From: an uncultured Saprospiraceae bacterium
Lineage (GTDB): Bacteria; Bacteroidota; Bacteroidia; Chitinophagales; Saprospiraceae
NCBI GenBank assembly: GCA_937923345.1
Contig: CAKZVJ010000147.1
Coordinates: 1-59,519 of the forward strand
Reading direction: 5' to 3'
Length of the DNA: 59,519 nt
Below the pieces are notes generated by a model. The model saw only the letters and a program-made list of their open reading frames with translations, had not been told where the DNA came from and did not search any database. The position numbers and the translations under genes are program-made. Below are positions 46,938-55,401 of this stretch, one piece after another. Numbering within the stretch: position 1 is the stretch's first letter; the number at the start of each line of letters is the position of its first letter.

Positions 46938-47345
46938 ATGAGAATATCTGTCTTTAGGAAAGCCCACTTTAATGCTGCACATAGATTGCATGTTGACAGC
47001 TGGTCGGAAGAGGAGAATAAAAAAGTCTTTGGATTGTGTAATTCGTACAATTTTCATGGACATAATTATGACTTGGAGGTACGGGTGACGGGTGAGGTAG
47101 ATCCTGTAACGGGAATGCTTATCGATTTGAAAGTGCTCAAAGATGTAATTAAAGAGCATATAGAAGATAGGTTTGATCATAAAAACTTGAATCTAGATAC
47201 TGAAGAATTCAAGACACTCAACCCCACTGCGGAAAATATCTGTTATGTAATTTGGGATATATTGACCAAAAAATTGGGTAGCGATTTTGAAGTCGGGGTA
47301 AAACTATTCGAAACCCCCAGAAATTACGTTGAATACCCAGCTTAA
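46938..47345 (+). CDS. 6-pyruvoyltetrahydropterin/6-carboxytetrahydropterin synthase family protein
   Basis: These enzymes act on dihydroneopterin triphosphate: QueD makes the queuosine precursor, PTPS makes the tetrahydrobiopterin precursor. The 135-residue protein has the zinc ligands H15, H40 and H42, catalytic Cys34, the D80-H81 pair (DRFDHKNLN) and E99 in PTAEN, and ends FETPRNYVEY. The Cys-to-His spacing is Cx5HGH (CNSYNFHGHNY), which is the PTPS pattern, whereas E. coli QueD has Cx3HGH. So a biopterin-type product is possible. No queC, queE or folE is adjacent. Single gene with a -7 box upstream. Confidence 0.9.
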   Translation: MRISVFRKAHFNAAHRLHVDSWSEEENKKVFGLCNSYNFHGHNYDLEVRVTGEVDPVTGMLIDLKVLKDVIKEHIEDRFDHKNLNLDTEEFKTLNPTAENICYVIWDILTKKLGSDFEVGVKLFETPRNYVEYPA

Positions 47346-47499
47346 TTCTTAATAATAAGTCTGTTAGCTTTCAGGTGCCACTTGTCTGTTGATCAGGGTT
47401 CTTTTCCGATTATATACCGCCTAAGCATTGATATTCCTGTCTATGTCCACAGCTCCTGTTGTAAATGTCAATTTTTTGTGTTCCGGTAATTCAGGCAAT

Positions 47500-47705
47500 A
47501 GCCTATTCAATAGTCTAAATCTATTGTGATAGGGGTAGTAGTGGTACGCAGTAGCTAGAGTCGACTATAATACAAGGAGAATCGATGGCTCAACGAGGTA
47601 CGAGGAGAGACAAGAGACGACTATGTATCATGTCGAAAATAGCTGCTAAGTAGAAACGGATGACCCGACCTAGTGCGTTTTTCTCGCGCTAGGGATCACC
47701 CAAAG
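47500..47705 (-). repeat. Dispersed hairpin repeat, copy 6 of 6
   Basis: On the minus strand it starts GGGTGATCCCTAG and has a 9-bp stem with one G/T mismatch (47684-47692 with 47669-47677). It continues CTAGGTCGGGTCATCCG, then a variable part to about 47500 ending near CTACTACCCCTATCAC. It fills the middle of the 514-nt gap after the PTPS/QueD gene; the rest of that gap (to 47859) shows only AT-rich sequence and no convincing promoter. Confidence 0.75.
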
Positions 47706-47859
47706 AAAAATAAATAAGAGAATATAATTTTTGACTTACTGATGTGCCTTGTTGTCATCGAGCCTAAAAATAAGAAAGTAAGCTTGAAAGTTTGAATATT
47801 AGTTGTTAAGGAAACTATATTTTCCGTATTATTACCTGAATGAAAATAATTGACGAATT

Positions 47860-49197
47860 ATGCATGTAGTAATTATCGGAAATGGAATAAGCGGCGTCAC
47901 TGCTGCTCGTTTCGTCCGCAAGCTCAGTGACCATAAAATCACTATTATTTCCTCTGAAACAAAGTATTTTTTTTCGCGAACGGCGCTCATGTACATCTAC
48001 ATGGGACACATGCGTGCGGAAGATACTATGCCTTATGAGCCTTGGTTTTGGGAGAAAAACAGAATAGACCTCGTAGAGGCGCACGTTGACAAGATTGATT
48101 TCAAGGGTAAGTCGCTTGCCTTGAATAATAATACAAGCCTCAAGTACGATAAGTTGGTATTGGCTCTAGGTTCTGCGTCCAATAAGTTTGGTTGGCCAGG
48201 TCAAGATCTAGATGCTGTAGGTGGTCTATATCACATGCAGGATTTAGAGAATATGGAAAAGTATAGTGAGGGACTAGAGCGAGCTGTCATAGTAGGGGGT
48301 GGACTTATAGGTATAGAGATGGCAGAAATGTTTCACTCTAGACATATACCTGTGACTATGTTAGTACGAGAAAAAAGCTACTGGGATAATGTACTACCCG
48401 AAGAAGAATCAGCTATGATCAATAGACATATCAAAGAAAGTCATATCGATCTGCGGTTGCAAACCGAACTTAAAGAAATCATAGATGATGGCTCTGGCAA
48501 AGCAAAAGGAGTAGTTACGAGTAAGGAAGATGTAATAGACTGTGGCTATGTCGGTCTGACAGCGGGGGTGCATCCTAACGTACGTTGGCTAAAAGAAACG
48601 GAATTGAACGTAGAGCGTGGTATAGTAGTGAACAATCACTTAGAAACTAATATGCAGGATGTATATGCAGTAGGAGATTGTGTGCAGCTGGAAGAACCTA
48701 GACCTGGTCGCAGATCTATAGAAGCGGTATGGTATACAGGTCGCATGATGGGAGAAACAGCAGCCTATAATATATGTGGTAAGCCTGTTGCCTACGATCC
48801 AGGAATTTGGTTTAACTCAGCGAAATTTATCCATATAGAATATCAGGTGTATGGGGATGTGTTGGCTAAGCCACCAGAAAATCATGAATCATTTTATTGG
48901 GAGCATCCAGATGGTCGTAAGGCGGTGAGAATCGTGTTTGACAATAAGACGGATGTCATTCTTGGTTTTAATCTCATGGGTATTCGCTTTAGACATGAAG
49001 TGTGTGAAAAGTGGCTCAAGGACAAGGTACATGTAGATGAAGTGATGGCAAATCTCAAGCTAGCTAATTTTGATCCTGAGTTTTACTCTAGCTATGAGGC
49101 GGATATTATAAGGGCATTTAATAATAAGTACAAGCGTAGTGTTAAGCTGACCTCAAAAGGTTTATTAGATCAGGTATATTCATTCTTAAAGTCATAA
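47860..49197 (+). CDS. FAD/NAD(P)-dependent oxidoreductase (nitrite/rubredoxin reductase-like fold)
   Basis: A flavoprotein of the pyridine nucleotide-disulfide reductase class, 445 residues. The FAD motif is GNGISG (7-12), with ATGxxx-like LALGSASNKFG, a second Rossmann motif GGGLIGIEMAE, and the FAD-closing VYAVGDCVQLEE. No CxxC redox pair is seen. The C-terminal part (about 320-445) is specific to this group and is not an iron-sulfur domain. The next gene, starting 11 nt later, encodes a membrane polyferredoxin, so the pair probably moves electrons between NAD(P)H and a membrane chain. The acceptor is unknown. Confidence 0.82.
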   Translation: MHVVIIGNGISGVTAARFVRKLSDHKITIISSETKYFFSRTALMYIYMGHMRAEDTMPYEPWFWEKNRIDLVEAHVDKIDFKGKSLALNNNTSLKYDKLVLALGSASNKFGWPGQDLDAVGGLYHMQDLENMEKYSEGLERAVIVGGGLIGIEMAEMFHSRHIPVTMLVREKSYWDNVLPEEESAMINRHIKESHIDLRLQTELKEIIDDGSGKAKGVVTSKEDVIDCGYVGLTAGVHPNVRWLKETELNVERGIVVNNHLETNMQDVYAVGDCVQLEEPRPGRRSIEAVWYTGRMMGETAAYNICGKPVAYDPGIWFNSAKFIHIEYQVYGDVLAKPPENHESFYWEHPDGRKAVRIVFDNKTDVILGFNLMGIRFRHEVCEKWLKDKVHVDEVMANLKLANFDPEFYSSYEADIIRAFNNKYKRSVKLTSKGLLDQVYSFLKS

Positions 49198-49208
49198 GTG
49201 GTAATCAA

Positions 49209-50990
49209 ATGAAAATTATAAAAATAATAGGATTAGTCATATTCATATTTGCATTGGGGGTGTTCACATTTTCTATGTTTAGTAGTGAACATCAATTAAC
49301 AAGTGAATTGATTAAATCGCATGTAACTTATAGTCCAGAGGCTCAAGCCGCAGTAATGGAAGCGGCCAACTCAACTGGAGTAATGGGAAAGTCTTATGGG
49401 ACAAATTTTAGTTTTATAAATGGTTTGCATGAAGTGTTTAATACTGCAAATAATACGCTTGGTGAAAAGGCCATTCCCTCATGGCAAGTAGAGAAGTATT
49501 TAATCCCGCTCACGAAGTATTCTACTGCAGGACCATTTGGTGGGAAACCAAATATGGCTTTTTGGTTGAGTATTATGCTTGGCGCTTTAGCAGGCTTGAT
49601 ATATATACTACCTGATATGAGTCAGTTGGCGGGTATCAAAAATGATGGCATTTACCAGAACGCTTCCACAAAAGGGATAACGCTGAATGTAAGGCTAGCT
49701 TTTCTAGGTTTGGCTATGTTGTATGCATTATGGAAGTCTATATTCCAGTTTCCATTGGTAATATTCTTTGTACTAGTAGTTGGTTTGATTTTGTATTGGG
49801 TATGGAAGAGTGAAAAGAGCTACAATGGCGCTAGAGCACGATCGGCCTCGGTGAGTACATCTGGTTGGTTAGGAATTGCTTTCGGTATTTACTTGATTAG
49901 TTTTTATGTGTTTTTATATTTCTTTCCTCATTACGTTACGAACTGGACACTCATGCTTGATCCAGTAGCTGCGGCTATTAAAGGGGATGGGGGCACTGCT
50001 TCTCATTGGTTTCTATATGGATTCTTATATTGTATAGTGATGGTTGTGATGGGTGTGAGAATGATGGTTAAGTATAGGCATAATAAATATCAATTGGTAA
50101 GAACTGCATCTGTGCTTTTCTTTCAGTTGGGCTTTGCTTTTTTGATTCCGGAGATATTGGTAAGGTTAAATCAACCATACATGGATTTGAAAAATGCTTG
50201 GCCTTTAGATTATGATTTTTACACTAAAGATGCTATAGGTGGTTTAGCTGGGCAAGGATCAGAGATTGCATTTTTAGGAGGAACTAGTGTAGGTACGGTA
50301 ATGCTTTGCTGGGGTATAGCCTTGACATTTATAGTAGTACCTGTATTTACCTATGTATTTGGAAAGCGATGGTATTGTTCATGGGTTTGTGGATGTGGTG
50401 GATTAGCGGAGACTTTAGGAGATCCATATAGACAGTTGTCTGATAAGAGTATGCGTGCTTGGAAGATAGAACGTTATGTTATACATGGGGTATTGGCCTT
50501 TGCGGTTTTGATGACTGTTGGTGTATTGGTAAATCGTTTTACAGGCATCGACAATTTTGGTTTATTTAGTGCTGGTCAACTCAAATCTTGGTACGGCTTT
50601 ATGATAGGAGCTATGTTTTCTGGTGTAGTCGGTACTGGTTTTTATCCTTTGATGGGTAATAGAGTATGGTGTAGATTTGGTTGTCCACTTGCTGGTTTGC
50701 TAGGTCTGGTGCAGAAGTTCAAATCTAGATTTAGAATCACTACTAATGGCGGTCAGTGTATTTCTTGCGGTAATTGCTCTACCTATTGTGAAATGGGAAT
50801 TGACGTCCGTGCTTATGCACAAAGAGGACAGAACATTGTGCGATCATCTTGTGTTGGTTGTGGTGTTTGTTCGGCGGTATGTCCTAGAGGAGTATTGAAG
50901 TTGGAGAATGGTTCTTCTGATATAGGAGAGCGTACTACGGAATTGAAGACGATTCATATTTCGGAAAGTGATCTGAAGATTCTTTCTTAG
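49209..50990 (+). CDS. Membrane polyferredoxin, NapH/NosR/RdxA-like, with two 4Fe-4S clusters
   Basis: The 593-residue protein has an N-terminal hydrophobic helix, a soluble stretch (about 25-115) and several further membrane helices to about residue 480. Cysteine signatures are WYCSWVCGCGG (C390, C394, C396) and WCRFGCP (from residue 487), as in NapH/NosR/CcoG-type proteins. Two ferredoxin clusters follow: CxxCxxCxxxC at 517-527 (CISCGNCSTYC, next residue Glu and not Pro) and at 548-558 (CVGCGVCSAVCP). It probably passes electrons across or along the membrane, paired with the upstream flavoprotein. Nothing else of nitrous oxide or nitrate reduction is nearby, so the pathway is open. A strong terminator follows. 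Confidence 0.82.
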   Translation: MKIIKIIGLVIFIFALGVFTFSMFSSEHQLTSELIKSHVTYSPEAQAAVMEAANSTGVMGKSYGTNFSFINGLHEVFNTANNTLGEKAIPSWQVEKYLIPLTKYSTAGPFGGKPNMAFWLSIMLGALAGLIYILPDMSQLAGIKNDGIYQNASTKGITLNVRLAFLGLAMLYALWKSIFQFPLVIFFVLVVGLILYWVWKSEKSYNGARARSASVSTSGWLGIAFGIYLISFYVFLYFFPHYVTNWTLMLDPVAAAIKGDGGTASHWFLYGFLYCIVMVVMGVRMMVKYRHNKYQLVRTASVLFFQLGFAFLIPEILVRLNQPYMDLKNAWPLDYDFYTKDAIGGLAGQGSEIAFLGGTSVGTVMLCWGIALTFIVVPVFTYVFGKRWYCSWVCGCGGLAETLGDPYRQLSDKSMRAWKIERYVIHGVLAFAVLMTVGVLVNRFTGIDNFGLFSAGQLKSWYGFMIGAMFSGVVGTGFYPLMGNRVWCRFGCPLAGLLGLVQKFKSRFRITTNGGQCISCGNCSTYCEMGIDVRAYAQRGQNIVRSSCVGCGVCSAVCPRGVLKLENGSSDIGERTTELKTIHISESDLKILS

Positions 50991-51020
50991 TAGTAAGTCA
51001 CAAGTACAAATAGTTAATAA

Positions 51021-51059
51021 AAAAAATGGCTGACCCATTCGGGGTCAGCCATTTTTTTT
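51021..51059. terminator. Bidirectional terminator between convergent genes
   Basis: A 16-bp stem with A/T ends (51021-51036 with 51042-51057) has loop ATTCG and T-runs on both sides. It lies 30 nt after the polyferredoxin stop and 22 nt from the nucleotidyltransferase stop, so it can serve both. Confidence 0.9.
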
Positions 51060-51081
51060 GGTTTATACTAATAAACGTAGC

Positions 51082-52077
51082 CTAGCTAAAATCTATCTCC
51101 GTATTATCTCCAATATTTAGACTTTGGGATAACCCCTTTATCGCAGCATCATTTCCTACAATCGACTGAGAAAGATTGACATCTTCAATAAGCGCAAAAT
51201 TGCCAATAATAGAATCTTTTACAATCGAATAATTGATGGTCACATTTTCTCCAATCGTTACATGAGGGCCAATAATGGAGTTTTTAATCTTGCAACCTTT
51301 TCCTATACTTACGGGATGAATAATGATTGTATTGTCATAAGCAGGCAAAGAATTAGAGGCGTAACCTTCTTTGTCCAAGAGTTGGGCATTGGTCTCTAAT
51401 AAGATTTCTTTTTTACCACAGTCAAACCAGTTGTCTACTTTCATGGAAGTAAACTTTACGCCTTGACCTATGAGGTCCATCAGTGCATCTGTTAGTTGGA
51501 ATTCTCCGTAGGTACGTTTATCGGTCGTTATTAAATCCTCTAAAGTGGAGATTAATTGCTTTACTTCTTTTATTTTGTATAGGCCAACAATAGCTAAATT
51601 GGACTTCGGAATTTTAGGTTTTTCCACCACACGAGTAACGTGTCCATCTTCGGCGGATTCTATAACTCCAAAGTTTCTTGGATCCTCTACGCGTTTCACC
51701 GCTAAGCAAGATTTTTTGGAAGCCATGAAGGCTGGTAAGTTTAACTCTAATATGGTATCTCCTAAAAAGATAACTATCTCGTCTGCGTCCTTTATGACAT
51801 CCTTGGCCGTCCAGATGGCATGTCCCAAACCTTGGCGGCTATCTTGTACGACAAACTCTTTGTCCAAATCTGGGTATGTTTTCTCTACATACAATTTGAT
51901 TTTCTCACCTAGGTACCCGATAATGAATACAAACTCTTTGACCCCAACAGACATTAGCTGGTCTATAATCAATGCGATGATAGGCTTACCCGCTACTGGG
52001 ATAAGGGGCTTTGGCTGCGTATAGGTCAGCGGCCTAAGTCTCGTACCTGCTCCTGCTACTGGAATGATAGCCTTCAT
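51082..52077 (-). CDS. Sugar-1-phosphate nucleotidyltransferase with hexapeptide-repeat tail
   Basis: Family of glucose-1-phosphate thymidylyl/mannose-1-phosphate guanylyltransferases that make nucleotide sugars. With ATG at 52077 (MKAIIPVAGAGTRLRPLTYT) the protein has 331 residues; a TTG 21 nt upstream extends the frame. The nucleotide site GAGTRLRPLTYTQPKPLIPV, FLGDTILE (metal-binding Asp) and VVEKP are visible. The C-terminal third (about 245-331) has left-handed beta-helix hexapeptides (NSIIGPHVTIGENVTI). The product sugar is not determined. It ends the carotenoid-cluster transcript unit or is separately expressed (114 nt from the previous gene's stop, by chosen starts 135 nt). Confidence 0.9.
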   Translation of the reverse strand: MKAIIPVAGAGTRLRPLTYTQPKPLIPVAGKPIIALIIDQLMSVGVKEFVFIIGYLGEKIKLYVEKTYPDLDKEFVVQDSRQGLGHAIWTAKDVIKDADEIVIFLGDTILELNLPAFMASKKSCLAVKRVEDPRNFGVIESAEDGHVTRVVEKPKIPKSNLAIVGLYKIKEVKQLISTLEDLITTDKRTYGEFQLTDALMDLIGQGVKFTSMKVDNWFDCGKKEILLETNAQLLDKEGYASNSLPAYDNTIIIHPVSIGKGCKIKNSIIGPHVTIGENVTINYSIVKDSIIGNFALIEDVNLSQSIVGNDAAIKGLSQSLNIGDNTEIDFS

Positions 52078-52212
52078 AATCAATTTTTTCTTGCGCAATA
52101 AAGATAGTATATAATTATAAATCTCATGGCCCCTTTGGACTCGACTCTTATTCTACGCACTAGTAGGAGAACTTGTTTACTACAGATGGTCTTAATTGAC
52201 TAATCTAATAAT

Positions 52213-52776
52213 TTATCTCCAAGAATAGTAGATAATCAGTAGGACAGCAATAACAACGGCAACAATCAGTAGAGTGCCAAAGCCTTTTGTATGTTTTTTG
52301 GTTAGGATATCCATAGCCCCACGCCAGTCCGCATGTCTTATTTTATGATCTCTCACGAGTACCAAGTACTTACTTTTTCCTAAGGCTCTTTGATCGCCAG
52401 GCTTTTCTAGTATAAAAAAGTCTTCATTCATGTAGAGCATATTGTAAAGCTCCGAATCTATATGCTGTCCAAAGTTCTTTTCTAAGAGTAATTTGTTGGA
52501 TTGGAGATGTCGCCATTGACCTGCTTGGACATTGCCATTAATAGAATACAAAAATTCACTTTCCTCCTTGAAGAAATACATGATGGAAGCATCAAAATCC
52601 TCTTCATCTCTCAATTCTCGCCAGGGAAAATCCCCTGTATAGTATTCCTTTTCGTCTAGATCTTCGCTCCAATGTTTAATCTCTGGAACCAAATCATCCA
52701 AAAAATCATCCATATTGGCGTAGTCATCCACTGGCCTTTTTGATTTTTTTCCGAAAGTCGTAGTTAATTTAGACAT
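52213..52776 (-). CDS. Tail-anchored protein of unknown function
   Basis: The 187-residue product is soluble and acidic over most of its length (DDFLDDLVPEIKHWSEDLDE), with an aromatic-rich middle (ASIMYFFKEESEFLYSINGN) and a C-terminal membrane helix (about 166-185, FGTLLIVAVVIAVLLIIYY) ending in SWR. There is no signal peptide, so a cytoplasmic domain anchored by its C-terminus is expected. I do not recognise the domain. It lies 55 nt after crtZ on the same strand and may belong to the carotenoid transcript, but the gap leaves this open. Confidence 0.75.
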   Translation of the reverse strand: MSKLTTTFGKKSKRPVDDYANMDDFLDDLVPEIKHWSEDLDEKEYYTGDFPWRELRDEEDFDASIMYFFKEESEFLYSINGNVQAGQWRHLQSNKLLLEKNFGQHIDSELYNMLYMNEDFFILEKPGDQRALGKSKYLVLVRDHKIRHADWRGAMDILTKKHTKGFGTLLIVAVVIAVLLIIYYSWR

Positions 52777-52831
52777 GCGCTAAAAGCATTTTATGGCAAG
52801 GTATAAAACACAACGCAATATCTGCGCGAAA

Positions 52832-53305
52832 CTATTTAGAAGTACGTTTCTTTTGGTAGAATTTTTTGTCCACCACTAAGAGTCCAAAAGAATCACAATT
52901 TTCTTTGGTCTGCACTGCGTGATGAGAACCATGGGCTCTCAATATGGCTCTTGAAAACCTATTGTCTAACTGAGTAAACCACTTGAACCGACGATGAATA
53001 TACACATCGTGTACCAAGAAATAAATCAAACCATATATAGATATCCCAATACCCACAAAGGTTAATAAGAAATAGGCAGGGTAGGAGAGGCCCACCATGT
53101 AGCAGATGGCACTCGGTATTGCAAACACCAAAAAGAACAAATCATTCTTCTCGAAAAAACCATCCCCTTCATGGTGAGGTTTGTGATGATCTTCATGCCA
53201 CACCCACAGAATACCATGCATCACATATTTATGCGTGAACCAAGCCACAAATTCCATGGTAGCCGCTGTGGCGAAAGTGATGAATAGATATAGTAAAATC
53301 TGCAT
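52832..53305 (-). CDS. crtZ: Beta-carotene 3-hydroxylase
   Basis: CrtZ is a di-iron membrane hydroxylase that adds a 3-OH to beta-ionone rings. The 157-residue protein has four hydrophobic segments and all histidine motifs: HKYVMH (H25, H30), HEDHHKPHH (H37, H40, H41, H44, H45), HDVYIHRR (H99, H104) and HGSHHA (H125, H128, H129). It is the third gene after crtD and cruF (15 nt from the latter), so it belongs to the same operon. Confidence 0.93.
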   Translation of the reverse strand: MQILLYLFITFATAATMEFVAWFTHKYVMHGILWVWHEDHHKPHHEGDGFFEKNDLFFLVFAIPSAICYMVGLSYPAYFLLTFVGIGISIYGLIYFLVHDVYIHRRFKWFTQLDNRFSRAILRAHGSHHAVQTKENCDSFGLLVVDKKFYQKKRTSK

Positions 53306-53320
53306 GTAACAAAGATATTA

Positions 53321-53947
53321 TTAAATTACTAGATTCAATAGTGCGAAGAATCCTACTTGAATGATAAACACCGCACTAGCTACTTTGTTGACCCGTTTTC
53401 CCAAGAAATAGTAGTAAATCACAAACATAATAGCAGCAATTAGCCACCAAGCGATATAGTTTTGCAGCGGCACTTCCACATTCTCCCAGACCCACATAGT
53501 CCAGTGAATAGCCACAGGTTCTATAAGGAAATCTAGAAAAAGCATTAAGGTCGCTGCTATGGTTATTTTTAGAAACTTGTTGCTATTTGAAAATATTTGA
53601 TCGACAAGATTACCAGCCGATATCACTAGTAGAAGCCAGTTAACACCTATCATCAATGGGGTATCCCACACTTTATATCCTAGGATCTCTCCATAGCTGT
53701 AGGTACCAAAAATCTTTCCCGTCTGTATCCCTATCACTTCGATTCCATACCCGAGAGCGAATACCAGTATGCTGAACCAAAATAGGGTTTTGACTTTATG
53801 GGTGTCAAAGAACAGGACTACTGTTAAAGAAAGCAGTAAGTTTAGAGGTGTACCATTAACTAGTGCTGGCTTTAACTCTAGACCTATACCTGCAAAACCA
53901 ACTGCATATATAATTATTAAAAAAAATATCGCTAATCTTTCTTTCAT
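53321..53947 (-). CDS. cruF: Carotenoid 1,2-hydratase, CruF family
   Basis: CruF adds water across the psi end group of gamma-carotene-type carotenoids (established for cyanobacterial CruF). This 208-residue protein is very hydrophobic, with about seven helices, and shows the family pattern GIEVIGIQTGKIFGTYSYG and FLDFLIEPVAIHWTMWVW, which include the conserved Glu/Asp/His/Trp residues. Its start overlaps the crtD stop by 4 nt (ATGA), so the two are coupled. Function in this organism is by family and context. A lycopene cyclase role has been discussed for some members of this family in other bacteria, but the crtD neighbour favours hydratase. Confidence 0.85.
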   Translation of the reverse strand: MKERLAIFFLIIIYAVGFAGIGLELKPALVNGTPLNLLLSLTVVLFFDTHKVKTLFWFSILVFALGYGIEVIGIQTGKIFGTYSYGEILGYKVWDTPLMIGVNWLLLVISAGNLVDQIFSNSNKFLKITIAATLMLFLDFLIEPVAIHWTMWVWENVEVPLQNYIAWWLIAAIMFVIYYYFLGKRVNKVASAVFIIQVGFFALLNLVI

Positions 53948-55401
53948 TCGTGCATGATTTCATCCACTATTTTAGCACTTAGTAAACACAAAGGAATTCC
54001 TCCTCCAGGATGTACAGAACCACCACAAAAATATAAATTTTTGATCTTATTGCTGAAGTTAGCATGGCGCATGAAGGCAGCCATTTTATTATTAGAGCTA
54101 CTTCCATACAGGGCGCCAAGGTGCGAAGAAGTTCTAGACTCAATAGTTCGCGGATCCAATAGAGACTCCTGCGCGATGAGCGATTCGATATCCAGTTTGA
54201 GGATTCTGTTTATCTTTTCTATGATTTGCTTGCGCGCAGTTTGTATCATAGATTCCCAGTCTTGCCCATTTTGATGTGGAGCGTTTATCATTACAAACCA
54301 ATTTTCACAGCCCTCTGGCGCATCTGTGGCGACATACTTTTTTGTGATGTTGATATATACCGTTGGGTCTTGGTATATACCTCCTTTCTGCATTGCTTCA
54401 AACTCCGTTTTGTAGTCTTCGCTAAACAGGATATTGTGTACATCAAGTTCAGGAAATGATCTTTCGACTCCCCAATAAAAAATTACCGCAGAGGTCGATC
54501 TCTCTTGTTGAAGCGTACGTTCAGGGTGTGCTACGTCCGGCAATAGTTTTTTGTAAGTACTATAGATATCCATATTGGATATGAGAGAATCATATGCTAA
54601 CTGCTGTCCATCTATAGTTATGCTTTTGGCTGCGCGATTGTCCACATTTATTTTCTCGACTTTTTTGCCAAAGTGAAACCGTACTCCTTTTTTTTCTGCT
54701 AAAGAAACTAAAGAGGTGGTGATATTGTGCATACCGCCATGTGGTACAAAAGCACCGATGTTATATTCGAAGTGTGGGATGATTGTTAATAAACCAGGCG
54801 CTTTATATGGATTACTTCCATTGTAGGTAGCATATCTATTTAATAATTGTATGAGCTTTGGGTTGGAGGTGATGCCACTATTAGTCGCATTCATAGTCCT
54901 AAACAAATCTAGTGTTGGGATAAGGAGCATAGCCTTCAGGATTTTGGGTTGTACCCAAGTCTTGAACTTGTGCAAAGATTTCTCTAAGAATATTTCACCA
55001 CAGATGTCGTATTTGCGCTGGCTATCTTTTAGTATACGATGCACCGTGTCCTCGTCAACCCCCAGTTTGTTTTGTAGCTCTTCAGAAAATTTTTCTGCAT
55101 CCGAATAAGCATGCACTCGCGTGCCGTCTTCCCAAAAGTAGTTACAGACTACATCCAAACGCTCATAACTGAAATGCTCTTCTACAGGCACCCCAGCCAA
55201 GGCATATAACCTTTCCACATAGCTAGGCATTGTAAACAATGAAGGTCCTGCATCAAAACGATATTCTCCAAGTCTAAACTGAGACAACTTTCCTCCAGGA
55301 TAGTTATTGGCTTCAAAAACATCTACCTCGTGCCCGCGACAAGCCATCCTGATTGCCGAGGCTATTCCTGCGACCCCTGAACCTATGATTCCAACCTTCA
55401 T
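53944..55401 (-). CDS. crtD: Hydroxycarotenoid 3,4-desaturase (CrtD type)
   Basis: A flavin-dependent carotenoid desaturase of the CrtI/CrtD superfamily, 485 residues, with GSGVAG (7-12) and the FAD-closing GGSVHPGGGIPL (near 460). Segments FDAGPSLFTMPSYVERLY, CNYFWEDGTR, KYDICGEIFLEKSLHK and NRYATYNGSNPY are those I know from Bacteroidetes CrtD. CrtI phytoene desaturases instead show a FDMGPSWYWMPDVF-like segment. CrtD introduces the 3',4' double bond after 1'-hydroxylation of the psi end. With cruF and crtZ it fits a saproxanthin/myxol-type route. It is the first gene of the operon. crtB, crtI, crtY and crtE are not adjacent. Confidence 0.87.
   Translation of the reverse strand: MKVGIIGSGVAGIASAIRMACRGHEVDVFEANNYPGGKLSQFRLGEYRFDAGPSLFTMPSYVERLYALAGVPVEEHFSYERLDVVCNYFWEDGTRVHAYSDAEKFSEELQNKLGVDEDTVHRILKDSQRKYDICGEIFLEKSLHKFKTWVQPKILKAMLLIPTLDLFRTMNATNSGITSNPKLIQLLNRYATYNGSNPYKAPGLLTIIPHFEYNIGAFVPHGGMHNITTSLVSLAEKKGVRFHFGKKVEKINVDNRAAKSITIDGQQLAYDSLISNMDIYSTYKKLLPDVAHPERTLQQERSTSAVIFYWGVERSFPELDVHNILFSEDYKTEFEAMQKGGIYQDPTVYINITKKYVATDAPEGCENWFVMINAPHQNGQDWESMIQTARKQIIEKINRILKLDIESLIAQESLLDPRTIESRTSSHLGALYGSSSNNKMAAFMRHANFSNKIKNLYFCGGSVHPGGGIPLCLLSAKIVDEIMHE

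Noticed and set aside
53944-55401. Calling this gene crtI (phytoene desaturase)
   Set aside because: The segments FDAGPSLFTMP, NYFWEDGT and NRYATYNG fit the CrtD group and the crtI-type FDMGPSWYWMPDVF is absent; cruF context agrees.
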